64,000 bases of DNA from Gammaproteobacteria bacterium (lineage in GTDB: Bacteria; Pseudomonadota; Gammaproteobacteria; Xanthomonadales; SZUA-36): the NCBI GenBank assembly GCA_024277815.1, contig JAJRUM010000043.1:49506-113505 (forward strand). Direction: 5' to 3'. Shown here in pieces: positions 38,151 through 46,897 of the stretch; position 1 is the stretch's first letter, and the number at the start of each line of letters is the position of its first letter. The position numbers were made by a program, and so were the translations under genes. Under the pieces are notes generated by a model that saw nothing but the letters and a program-made list of their open reading frames with translations, did no database searches and was not told where the DNA came from.

Positions 38151-38355
38151 TCTCCTTATTCGGTGTCGTAATTTACATAGTGATAATAGTGATATATGGG
38201 TTTATTGAAATAATACCAGCAAGCCGCAAGGCATATATACTGTGTATTCATTCTCGCAATATGGGTCCTGCATGCCTCCAATCATACTGCTGTCAGCATT
38301 GGCCATTACAACATGCCGGGTGTCCGGACCACTTTCTAACAGGCCATAGCGACAC

Positions 38356-39399
38356 ATGATTCTGCTCATTACGTTTATCCTTATCGCGCTGGTATTTTCC
38401 TTTCTGTGCTCTATTGCCGAAGCTGTCATCCTCAGCGTAACACCAGCCTTCATCGCACTGCAGGAGCAGGATGGCAAGCCCTACAGCAAGCGACTGAAGA
38501 CATTGAAGGCCGACGTCAACAAGCCCCTGGCGGCCATTCTTACGCTCAACACCATTGCGCATACTGTCGGCGCTGCAGGTGCCGGAGCGCAGGCTGCCAT
38601 TGTATTTGGCAGTGCGTACCTGGGGGTAACCTCGGCGGTTCTGACTCTGCTAATCCTGGTGTTTTCCGAGATCATCCCCAAGACCCTTGGCGCACACTAC
38701 TGGCGGCAACTGGCGCCCGCAACCACCTACAGTCTGAGAGCACTGATATGGATACTTTATCCGTTCGTCCTGCTCTCTGAGAAACTCACCGGCAGCATGA
38801 TCAAAACCAAGACCATCAACGGATTCAGCCGCAGTGAGTTTGCGGCCATGGCGGATGTCAGTGCCGGAGAAGGCGTACTGGCCGAACGTGAATCCGAAAT
38901 ACTTAAAAACCTGCTGCAACTACGCAAAACAAATATCCAGGACGTCATGACTCCCCGCACTGTTCTGTTCTCGCTGCCGGAAACCTCCACAGTGGAAGCG
39001 TTTTTCCGCGCTCACGACCAGGTCAGGTTCTCACGTATCCCGATCTATGCCAAAGAACCTGACCAGGTAAATGGCTTCGTATTGCGCAGCGACATGTTGC
39101 TGGCCCAGGCACGCGGAGAATCCGGTAAAACGCTGGCGGACTACCGCCGGTCGGTATTGGTGCTGCCCGAGTCGATCTCCCTGGCCACCGCCCTGAACCA
39201 GGTGATGGCACAAGAGGCACACATTGCCCTGGTGGTGGATGAGTATGGTGACCTGCAAGGCATTCTGACGCTGGAAGACATCCTCGAAACCCTGCTTGGG
39301 CTCGAAATCGTGGATGAAAGCGACACCACCGTCGATATGCAGGAACTGGCGCGCAAAAAATGGCAGGCCCGGGCCAAAAAGATGGGCCTGGATCTGTGA
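38356..39399 (+). CDS. CNNM/CorC-type membrane protein with CBS domains
   Basis: Membrane protein of 347 aa with an N-terminal DUF21/CNNM domain of three or four helices (residues 1-150; LNTIAHTVGAAGAGAQA, VFSEIIPKTLGAHYW) and a cytosolic CBS pair (about 205-330; DVMTPRTVLFSLP and HIALVVDEYGDLQGILTLEDILETLLG). The family includes Mg2+ transporters or efflux factors. It lacks the CorC_HlyC C-terminal domain. No partner gene is adjacent; it is convergent with the MacB-like operon. Confidence 0.88.
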   Translation: MILLITFILIALVFSFLCSIAEAVILSVTPAFIALQEQDGKPYSKRLKTLKADVNKPLAAILTLNTIAHTVGAAGAGAQAAIVFGSAYLGVTSAVLTLLILVFSEIIPKTLGAHYWRQLAPATTYSLRALIWILYPFVLLSEKLTGSMIKTKTINGFSRSEFAAMADVSAGEGVLAERESEILKNLLQLRKTNIQDVMTPRTVLFSLPETSTVEAFFRAHDQVRFSRIPIYAKEPDQVNGFVLRSDMLLAQARGESGKTLADYRRSVLVLPESISLATALNQVMAQEAHIALVVDEYGDLQGILTLEDILETLLGLEIVDESDTTVDMQELARKKWQARAKKMGLDL

Positions 39400-39404
39400 G
39401 TCAA

Positions 39405-40634
39405 CTACTCGTATCTGAGCGCATCAATCGGGTTTAGCTGTGCGGCTTTGGCGGCCGGCACAATACCAAAAATAACGCCAACAGCGCCACAAAAGCCGAA
39501 ACTGAGCATGACCGCCCACAATGGCACATGGGCCGGCGGGAAGCCGGGCAACATGGCCGCCACCAACGCACCCAGGCCATAGCCAATGGCGACACCTACC
39601 AGCCCGCCAATCATGGTCAAGGCCAGCGCCTCGATAAGAAATTGCAATAATATATCCTGGCGGGTTGCCCCCAGGGCCTTCAGGATGCCGATCTCGCGGG
39701 TCCGTTCAGTGACCGACACCAGCATGATATTCATGATTCCAATGCCGCCGACCAGCAGGGATATGCCGACAATACCGATAGAAACAGCCGTAATGGTGTC
39801 GATGACCTTATTGAACGATTCCGTCAACTGTTCAGCTGTCTGCACCTTGAAGTCATCCGGCTCACCGGACTTCAGACCATGCGCCTTGCGCAGTATCCGG
39901 CGAATCCGGTCCTTGACCTCGTCCTGGCGATTCATGTCGTCCACCAGCAACTGAATCTGGATATCGAGACCCCGGGATGCCCCCATGATGCGCTTGGCAG
40001 TGCCATAAGGCAGCAACACATAGTCATCCTGTGAAAACCCCAGGAGTTCACCACGCTTTTCAATCACACCGATAATCTTGCACCACTCGTTACCGACCCG
40101 AAAAAATGTGCCAATAGGATCGTCCGGAATCTCAAGGTTATCCAGCACATCAACCCCAACCGCACATACCAGGCGTCTGCGCGCATCGTCATCGGCGGTA
40201 AAAAAACGCCCCTGCTCGGGGTAGACACCGTTGACTTCCAGGTAGCTCGGGCCAATACCGATGACCTGCGAGAAAGACGTCTGCGAGCGGTAGCTGATCG
40301 CACCGCGCCGGCCACTTTGTGTGTACAGGATAGGCGTAATGTGGGAGATGCCATCAATGCGCTGCGATATGAGTTGTAAATCGCTGTCGCGCAGCTTGGC
40401 GAAACGCCCCTGCAGTTGTTTCTTGAAAGGCGTGTAAGAACGAACGGTCAGCGAGTTGCCACCGAGGCCGGCAAACTGGGCATTGATGGTATAGGACAAG
40501 CCCTGCACGATCGACACCACCGCAATGACCGAGGTAACACCGATGATGATGCCCAGCGAAGTCAGCAACGAGCGAAACCCATGGGCACGAATTGACTCGA
40601 GGGCTGAACGGATGCTTTCAAGCAACATGAACAT
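39405..40634 (-). CDS. MacB-like ABC transporter permease
   Basis: Membrane subunit (409 aa) of a tripartite-type exporter. An N-terminal helix (about 22-45) is followed by a large periplasmic domain (about 50-275) and three C-terminal helices (about 285-400), the FtsX/MacB layout. VSVTERTREIGILKALGATRQDILLQFLIEA near residue 305 is the coupling region. ATG overlaps the ATPase stop (TGATG). Last gene of the operon Yip1, adaptor, ATPase, permease. The substrate may be a peptide, lipid or drug. Confidence 0.9.
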   Translation of the reverse strand: MFMLLESIRSALESIRAHGFRSLLTSLGIIIGVTSVIAVVSIVQGLSYTINAQFAGLGGNSLTVRSYTPFKKQLQGRFAKLRDSDLQLISQRIDGISHITPILYTQSGRRGAISYRSQTSFSQVIGIGPSYLEVNGVYPEQGRFFTADDDARRRLVCAVGVDVLDNLEIPDDPIGTFFRVGNEWCKIIGVIEKRGELLGFSQDDYVLLPYGTAKRIMGASRGLDIQIQLLVDDMNRQDEVKDRIRRILRKAHGLKSGEPDDFKVQTAEQLTESFNKVIDTITAVSIGIVGISLLVGGIGIMNIMLVSVTERTREIGILKALGATRQDILLQFLIEALALTMIGGLVGVAIGYGLGALVAAMLPGFPPAHVPLWAVMLSFGFCGAVGVIFGIVPAAKAAQLNPIDALRYE

Positions 40635-41344
40635 CAGTGTTTTACACCCTGCTGCTGCGTATCAGAATTGATTTTGCCGTCTTCGAGGTGAATCACACGA
40701 TCACAATGGGCTGCGATATCCGGCTCATGCGTAACCATGATGATGGTCTGTCCCTGGGTATGCAGCTGATCGATCAGCATCATGATCTCGCGGCTGGTTT
40801 TGCTGTCGAGGTTGCCGGTCGGCTCATCCGCCAGCAATATGGCTGGTTTTCCCACCAGTGCGCGAGCGATCGCCACCCGCTGGCGCTGCCCCCCCGACAG
40901 TTGGTTGGGGCGGGATTCGAGGCGATCACCGAGACCAACGTGCTCAAGCGCTTCACTGGCCATGCGTTTGCGCTCCGGGCGGGGTATTCCCCGGTAGACC
41001 AGCGGTTGCATCACGTTCTTCAGGGCTGAAGCGCGCGCCAGCAGGTTAAAACTCTGGAATACAAAGCCAATTTCACGGTTACGGGCTTTGGCCAGGTCTG
41101 CCTCGGTCATCTCACTGACCGCCGTGCCATTGAGCCGGTAGTCACCCTTGCTGACGCGATCCAGGCAACCAATGATATTCATCATGGTTGATTTGCCGGA
41201 GCCCGATGCACCGATGATGGCAATATACTCGTTACGCAAAATTTCCAGACTGACACCATCGAGTGCATTCAGTATCTGGTCACCCATCTCGTAGGTCCGG
41301 TAAACATTCTGCAGTTGAATGACTGGCGCTTGCATAGCAACCAT
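40634..41344 (-). CDS. ABC transporter ATP-binding protein (MacB/LolD type)
   Basis: ATPase of 236 aa. Walker [10 protein letters not shown] (near residue 42), Q-loop VFQSFNLL, signature [15 protein letters not shown] (near 146), Walker B ILLADEPT with the D-loop GNLDS, and switch histidine in [16 protein letters not shown]. The pattern matches the LolD/MacB branch. It overlaps the adaptor gene by TAATG and the permease gene by TGATG, so all three are translationally coupled. Confidence 0.93.
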   Translation of the reverse strand: MVAMQAPVIQLQNVYRTYEMGDQILNALDGVSLEILRNEYIAIIGASGSGKSTMMNIIGCLDRVSKGDYRLNGTAVSEMTEADLAKARNREIGFVFQSFNLLARASALKNVMQPLVYRGIPRPERKRMASEALEHVGLGDRLESRPNQLSGGQRQRVAIARALVGKPAILLADEPTGNLDSKTSREIMMLIDQLHTQGQTIIMVTHEPDIAAHCDRVIHLEDGKINSDTQQQGVKH

Positions 41345-42561
41345 TAGCCCAGCACAACCCCGCCTTCGTTCCCGTCGTCCTTTTCTTTGCTCTTTTTCTC
41401 AACCGCCTCGCCGTCCTGCAGATGCCGCAATATGCGGAATGGCCCGATAATAACCAATTCACCCTCCTGCAAACCTTCGCGTATCTCCTGGTCGCTGTCG
41501 CTGGAAATACCGGTCTCAACATCTTTGCGCAATGCCTTACCGCTTTCCATGACAAATACAAAGGCCTGCTCGTCTTCACCCTTTGCGTCCTCATCCAGCA
41601 CTTCGTCGTAACGCACCGCCTGTACCGGCACCGCGAGCGTCTCATCGCTGCTCTCAGTATATATATCGGCACGCACACTCATGCCCGGGCGAATCGCCAT
41701 GGTGTCCTGCTCATCGAGAAGAATTTTTACCAGGAAAGACAGGCTGGCCTGACCAGACTGCGCCCGTGCGACCGATGCGATCGACTGGATCGTCCCGGAC
41801 AGTGGCGTATCCGGGTAGGCGGCGGTATAAATATCAGCCTTCTGGTTTTCTCTGACCTGGGCGATATCTGCTTCGTCCACTTGCACTTCGGTCAGAGTTT
41901 CAGACGGATCAGCGATCACCATCATGGTGGAACCCGGGATATTGGTAGTGCCGGCAATCACCGTTTCGCCGACTTTGATATCGACCTGGATAACGACCCC
42001 GTCAATGGGCGACAGAATGCGTGTCTTGCCCAGCAGTTCCTCCGACTGATCCAGCGCAGCGCGGGCTTGTAACAGGGACTCCTGAAGTGAGCGCTGGTCC
42101 ACGTGCGCCAACGACAATTCACTCTCCAGCGCCTCGTAGCTGTCCTGATCCACGAGGTTTTTGGCAAACATGGATTTTTGCCGTTCGAAGCGATCACTGA
42201 GCGTCTTTATCAGCAGGCGTTGACGTTCGATCGCAATCTGCGCAATCCGTACCCGGGCCTCAGCCTGCTCCACCTGTGCCTGGTAGGTCTTGGGATCCAG
42301 GGTAATCACGGGGTCCCCTATTTTTACCTCGTCCGCCTCCTCAACGTGAACCGCGATGACCCGGCCAATCACCTCGGAACGCAGTTGCACCTGCTCTCGA
42401 AAAGCGAGGGTGCCCGAAGCCAGGATTGAACTCTTGATCAGGGTATATTCAACCGGCTGGACCTCAACCTGTTTGGCGTCCGTGCCGCCGGTTAACTTCG
42501 ACAACAGCGGGAGACCAACCAGCAACACAGCCAGAACAGCGAATATCAGCACTTTTCTCAT
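41344..42561 (-). CDS. Periplasmic adaptor of the efflux ABC transporter (MacA/HlyD-like)
   Basis: Membrane fusion protein of 405 aa. One N-terminal membrane segment (about residues 4-22) is followed by half a lipoyl domain, a coiled-coil hairpin (about 95-180), the other lipoyl half ([17 protein letters not shown] near 195), and beta-barrel and membrane-proximal domains. It would link the inner-membrane ABC unit to an outer-membrane channel; no TolC homologue is in the window. The C-terminus is highly charged. It starts 6 nt after the Yip1 gene. Confidence 0.9.
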   Translation of the reverse strand: MRKVLIFAVLAVLLVGLPLLSKLTGGTDAKQVEVQPVEYTLIKSSILASGTLAFREQVQLRSEVIGRVIAVHVEEADEVKIGDPVITLDPKTYQAQVEQAEARVRIAQIAIERQRLLIKTLSDRFERQKSMFAKNLVDQDSYEALESELSLAHVDQRSLQESLLQARAALDQSEELLGKTRILSPIDGVVIQVDIKVGETVIAGTTNIPGSTMMVIADPSETLTEVQVDEADIAQVRENQKADIYTAAYPDTPLSGTIQSIASVARAQSGQASLSFLVKILLDEQDTMAIRPGMSVRADIYTESSDETLAVPVQAVRYDEVLDEDAKGEDEQAFVFVMESGKALRKDVETGISSDSDQEIREGLQEGELVIIGPFRILRHLQDGEAVEKKSKEKDDGNEGGVVLG

Positions 42562-42567
42562 GCGACT

Positions 42568-43284
42568 TTATACCAGTTTGATCGCGGCCCAAATGCCAAA
42601 TATCAACACCCAGGGCAGCGCGGCGATGACCCAGGACTTGACCGTGGAGGCACCGGTCCAGCGTCCAAAGCCCAGGGCTGACAGGAAAACACTCCAGAAA
42701 GTGAGCAGACTCAGCGAATTCGCCCAGGTGTGCCAGTCAGAGCTGGGACTGGCGTGCACCAGCAAAGCATTGATCGACAAGGGCTGCAGGCTGGTGGAAG
42801 GCAACTGGTTGGAGTCTGCCGTCAAAATCACTATCAGCGCCGCGATGGAGCCAAAGATACCCACAAAACCGACCCAGACACTGAAAGAGAACCACTGGCC
42901 AAAGCGAATATCCGAGCCCGATGTCATTTTGTTTGCCAGGTGGAAATATAAACCCTGGATTGTATAAATTACCATCGACACCACCACCACGCCGACTATC
43001 GTGATCCACATGGTCTGGTCCTGCTTCATGAACTTGCGGATTCCCTCAGCTGCCTCCGCACGGTTATCTGAGGGCAGTTGCTGGATTGTCCACTCGATCA
43101 GCCATGGAAAATCCACCCAGCTGTAGTAGTACCCAAATACTGCAGCAGCACTGACCAGGCTGATCAGCAACGGCCACCACATCCATGCAGTATGTTCTTT
43201 AACTTCGTCCAGGGCTTTACCCGGCGAGGCGATGATGTCCGTCATCGCATTGAAAACTGAATAGGAATTTCCCGTCATAATCAT
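42568..43284 (-). CDS. Yip1 family membrane protein
   Basis: Protein of 238 aa with five hydrophobic segments in the second two-thirds and an N-terminal soluble lead (FNAMTDIIASPGKALDEVKEH) typical of Yip1/DUF1282-like proteins. Function in bacteria is not known. It precedes the MacA-like adaptor by 6 nt and is the first gene of the efflux operon, so it may be part of that machinery. Confidence 0.82.
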   Translation of the reverse strand: MIMTGNSYSVFNAMTDIIASPGKALDEVKEHTAWMWWPLLISLVSAAAVFGYYYSWVDFPWLIEWTIQQLPSDNRAEAAEGIRKFMKQDQTMWITIVGVVVVSMVIYTIQGLYFHLANKMTSGSDIRFGQWFSFSVWVGFVGIFGSIAALIVILTADSNQLPSTSLQPLSINALLVHASPSSDWHTWANSLSLLTFWSVFLSALGFGRWTGASTVKSWVIAALPWVLIFGIWAAIKLV

Positions 43285-43378
43285 TCTCCCACCTGATTCG
43301 CTAATCTATAACCAGCCGCAAGTATCCGCGCATTACCAGCGCAGCAACAGGGCCAAAAGTCGGGGGTCGGGAGAACTT

Positions 43379-44917
43379 CTATAGCTGACCTTCCGGCAAA
43401 ATTCGTGACAGAAATGCTTTGAAACGCAGCCACTTACCGGCCTGTGGTTCATTCTTTTCGACCACCTCTTTGCCATCGATCTGTACCGTCCATCTAAGCT
43501 TGCCGCTTTCATTTTCAGTCACGCGATAGGCGAACCCCGGCAAACTGGCAAAAAACCTCTCAGCTATTCCGCCGGCAAGATCAGCATTGTCTATCAACAC
43601 GCCAAACTCGGTGTTGATATCAATGGAGCGGGGGTCCAGGTTCAGCGAGCCAACGAACGTAAGGCGACGATCAACCAGTAACCCCTTGGTATGCAAGGTC
43701 ATGGAATCATAACTTGCCTGAGCGCTGCCTTCCGGAAGCTTTGAGGAATCCACCCTGACCTCGTAAAGCTCAGCCCCGGCGGCGATCATGGCGTGGCGGT
43801 AACGGGCGTAAGCCGCGTGCACAGGCACATGATTATTTGAGGCCAGTGAGTTGGTAATCACTACAACCCGTATACCCCGGTCAGCGATACTGCGCCAAAA
43901 CTGCACACCCCTTTCTCCGGGAATAAAATACGGTGTAATTACCACCACTTCGGAAGTAGCGTCATCAATAACGGCAGCCAGCGCTGTCACCAGCAGTTGA
44001 TGATCCACTGATATTTTCTGCAGAAGCTTTTCCGGATCATCGGTCAGCACCTTACCGTCCGCAGGAAACAGCTCGACTTTGCGGTCGAAAACATCCCGCA
44101 TCAGTGGTGATGCCAGGGCCCTCGCATAAATAGAGTCAGCCACCTCCAGCGCAGCCTGGTCCAGCTCTGCCCGGGCCGCAACCAGGTCCGGCAGCGCCTT
44201 GTTACCAGCAAAAGCTTCCATTGGAACGGCCAGTTTGTGGTTCCAAAAACGATCAAAGGTTGCAGAAATATCTTCAGCCACCGGCCCGGCGGCGAATATA
44301 TCAAAATCTCTGAATTCCGCTTCTTTCAGCAATTCAAAGTACTCATCGGCAATATTGCGACCCCCCACCACACTGACCCGGTTGTCGACGGTAAACGACT
44401 TGTTGTGCATGCGTCGATTGGCGAGCTTGAAATTTCCCAGGTAACTCAGGTAGTAGATACCGCCACGGCCCACCGGGTTGAACAGGCGAATCTCGATGTT
44501 GGGGTGCTGGTTCATCACTAAAAATGCCGTATCATCAACGGTGGTGAAAATATCATCGAGCAGGAACCTGACCCGGACCCCGCGATCAGCGGCCTCCAAC
44601 AATTTCATTGCGAACAGGGCGCCAGCTGAATCCGGCTTCATCAGAAAGTACTGAACATCTATCGAACGCTCGGCGCGGTCAATCATGGCAAGCCTGACAC
44701 CCAGGGCATCAAGGCCTTCCAGTAATGGGTAGAAGCCTGACTTGCCGTCATGTGCTGCCACCCAGTCAGTAACATCCCTATCAAGGGACGTTTTACCTGT
44801 AACTGCCATTGCTCTGCTCTCCTGCCGGGGGAAATCCAGTGGTGCTGACACGCAGCCAGCCAGTAGAAGCGCCAGCATGAGTACCACGGAAAAGCGGAAA
44901 TGATCGTATCGATTCAT
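43379..44917 (-). CDS. Phospholipase D-family lipoprotein (cardiolipin synthase-like)
   Basis: Protein of 512 aa with a lipoprotein signal (LAGC, Cys22) and two HKD motifs: H171-x-K173-x4-D178 (MHNKSFTVD) and a second, LHTKGLLVD, near residue 410. Each is followed by the usual GSxN-like motif (VGGRNIAD; VGSLNLDPRS). Two HKD motifs in one chain fit a phosphatidyl transferase such as ClsC/YmdC, which forms cardiolipin, or a phospholipase. Lipidation suggests it sits at the membrane facing the periplasm, which differs from classical ClsA/ClsC. Monocistronic. Confidence 0.86.
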   Translation of the reverse strand: MNRYDHFRFSVVLMLALLLAGCVSAPLDFPRQESRAMAVTGKTSLDRDVTDWVAAHDGKSGFYPLLEGLDALGVRLAMIDRAERSIDVQYFLMKPDSAGALFAMKLLEAADRGVRVRFLLDDIFTTVDDTAFLVMNQHPNIEIRLFNPVGRGGIYYLSYLGNFKLANRRMHNKSFTVDNRVSVVGGRNIADEYFELLKEAEFRDFDIFAAGPVAEDISATFDRFWNHKLAVPMEAFAGNKALPDLVAARAELDQAALEVADSIYARALASPLMRDVFDRKVELFPADGKVLTDDPEKLLQKISVDHQLLVTALAAVIDDATSEVVVITPYFIPGERGVQFWRSIADRGIRVVVITNSLASNNHVPVHAAYARYRHAMIAAGAELYEVRVDSSKLPEGSAQASYDSMTLHTKGLLVDRRLTFVGSLNLDPRSIDINTEFGVLIDNADLAGGIAERFFASLPGFAYRVTENESGKLRWTVQIDGKEVVEKNEPQAGKWLRFKAFLSRILPEGQL

Positions 44918-45002
44918 GCAGCGTATACTAACTGATCTGCCATCAATCGCGTGGACTGCCGGTCGAGTACGATATCAACCACTCGATAGGTAAGGAAAAA
45001 CC

Positions 45003-45551
45003 ATGAAGAAACTATTCTCAACACTGACTTTAGGCCTGGCACTGCTGGTATCCCAGGCGGTTGCTGATGATGCTTTGGCACCATCATTCACACTGGCAAA
45101 TCCCGCCGGCACTGAGGTGACTCTGCCCAGCAAGCAGGATGGCGTAGACCTCTACCTGTTCTGGGCGACCTGGTGTCCCTATTGCAAAGCGCTGATGCCG
45201 CATTTACAGAGTATCCAGCTCGAATATGGCAATGATGTTCGTATTTACGCGCTTCACGTCCGTGATGAAGACGATCCGGTCACGTTCATGCAGGAAAATG
45301 GCTATGATTTCCAGCTGCTGCCAAAGGCTGATCCCGTCATGGAGCTCTATGGGGTACAACCCATTCCTGCCGTTATCCTGATCGATAAGGCGGGTAAGAT
45401 TCGCTTTAACCTCTATGAAACCATCTTTCAGGCGAGGGAGGATTTCAAGACGCTGAGCCACAAGCAAAAAGCCTCGCGACAGGCACCGTACTGGGCAGCA
45501 AGAATTCGCCAGACGATCGACCAGATTCTCGCTGAAACCGGGGGCAACTGA
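45003..45551 (+). CDS. Exported thioredoxin-like (TlpA/ResA-type) protein
   Basis: Periplasmic thiol-disulfide protein of 182 aa. A signal peptide (residues 1-21, ending AVAD) is followed by a thioredoxin fold with the CPYC active site (C58-C61, in FWATWCPYCKALMPHL) and the cis-proline in GVQPIPAVILID near residue 121. The C-terminus is a positively charged extension (HKQKASRQ). It likely reduces or oxidises cysteines of exported proteins. A cysteine desulfurase starts 13 nt later on the same strand. Confidence 0.87.
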   Translation: MKKLFSTLTLGLALLVSQAVADDALAPSFTLANPAGTEVTLPSKQDGVDLYLFWATWCPYCKALMPHLQSIQLEYGNDVRIYALHVRDEDDPVTFMQENGYDFQLLPKADPVMELYGVQPIPAVILIDKAGKIRFNLYETIFQAREDFKTLSHKQKASRQAPYWAARIRQTIDQILAETGGN

Positions 45552-45564
45552 CACTGGACCCTTT

Positions 45565-46710
45565 ATGACATCTGCCACCAAGCCAATCTACCTTGACCAC
45601 AACGCCACCACACCGGTGCTGCCGGAAGTCATCGATGCCATGCTGCCGTGGCTAAAGGAACACTTTGGCAACCCTTCGAGCGATCATATCTATGGCCACC
45701 GGGCCCGTGAGGCGGTGGGCAATGCCCGGCAACAGGTTGCCGACCTGATTGGCAGCTCAGCTGAGGAAATCTGCTTCACTTCCGGCGGTACCGAGTCGAA
45801 CAACCTGGCCATACGCGGCGTTGCGGCTGCGCATCCGGAACGCAAGCACATTGTCACCTCAGTCATCGAGCACCCTGCGACTGAAATGCCATGCAACTTC
45901 CTGCAACAACACGGTTATGAGGTCAGCCGCGTGGCGGTGGACGAAGCCGGCATGGTCAGGCTGGATACGATTGAATCCGCGCTGGGTGCGACAACAGCGC
46001 TGGTCACAGTCATGCACGCCAACAGTGAAACCGGCACCCTGCAACCCATTCGGGAAATTGCCGCCCTGGCGCATGCGCAGGGTGCGGTAATGCATACCGA
46101 TGCCGCCCAGACGACCGGTAAGCTCCGTTATTCAGTCACAGAACTGGATGTCGACCTGCTTTCGATCGTCGGCCACAAGATGTACGCACCGAAGGGCATA
46201 GGTGTCTTGTATGTTCGCAGTGGCACCGCCATTGAGCCCCAGTCCCTCGGTGGTGGCCACGAGCGGGGTCTGCGGGCGGGAACAGAAAACGTGCCCTATA
46301 TCGTGGCACTGGGCCGGGCCAGTGAAATTGCCCGCAAAGACGGCGAAGAAACCGAGCAACGTATCGCCGGCTTGCGGGATGAATTGTGGCATCGCCTGCG
46401 CGAAAAGATTCCAGGCTTGCAGTTGAATGGTCACCCCGACCGGCGCTTGCCCAATACGCTGAATGTGCGCTTTCCCGGGGTTTCCGGCAATACATTGTTG
46501 GCCAACACCCCTGAAATTGCTGCGTCAACCGGTTCTGCCTGTCATGCGGAAGACGCGTCAGCCTCCACCGTGATAACGGCCATGGGGCTTTCTGAACGGG
46601 AGGCGCTGGAATCCATGCGACTGACCCTGGGCCGCGGCACCACTGCTGTGGATATTGCCATAACGGCCAATGCACTGTGGCGCGCTTACCTTGCTGAAAC
46701 GGGCGGCTAA
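45565..46710 (+). CDS. Cysteine desulfurase (NifS/IscS-like)
   Basis: Class V PLP aminotransferase of 381 aa that frees sulfur from cysteine. It opens with the family motif IYLDHNATTPVLPEV. The PLP lysine is K205 in VGHKMYAPKG. The active-site loop ASTGSACHAEDA gives the persulfide cysteine as C326. It does not belong to an isc or suf cluster; its neighbour is a thioredoxin-like protein. A role in general sulfur transfer or Fe-S repair is possible but not shown. Confidence 0.9.
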   Translation: MTSATKPIYLDHNATTPVLPEVIDAMLPWLKEHFGNPSSDHIYGHRAREAVGNARQQVADLIGSSAEEICFTSGGTESNNLAIRGVAAAHPERKHIVTSVIEHPATEMPCNFLQQHGYEVSRVAVDEAGMVRLDTIESALGATTALVTVMHANSETGTLQPIREIAALAHAQGAVMHTDAAQTTGKLRYSVTELDVDLLSIVGHKMYAPKGIGVLYVRSGTAIEPQSLGGGHERGLRAGTENVPYIVALGRASEIARKDGEETEQRIAGLRDELWHRLREKIPGLQLNGHPDRRLPNTLNVRFPGVSGNTLLANTPEIAASTGSACHAEDASASTVITAMGLSEREALESMRLTLGRGTTAVDIAITANALWRAYLAETGG

Positions 46711-46897
46711 TTCACCTCCTGGTCTTCGTGCACCAGTGCCTGCCATGGCCGATCGTAGTAGCCGGCTAACTCCAGAGGTGCGTCTAATTAATTCTGCGAC
46801 CGGATAGGTCAAATGAAATCCTGAAATCCTGCCCATATAGTCTAATCTATCTACAAACAATCTCAGCTTATGAGAATACAAGCAGTATGATAACCGC

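Noticed and set aside
46711..46897. tRNA or other structured RNA between the cysteine desulfurase and AddB-like genes
   Set aside because: No cloverleaf pairing or conserved T-loop could be traced.
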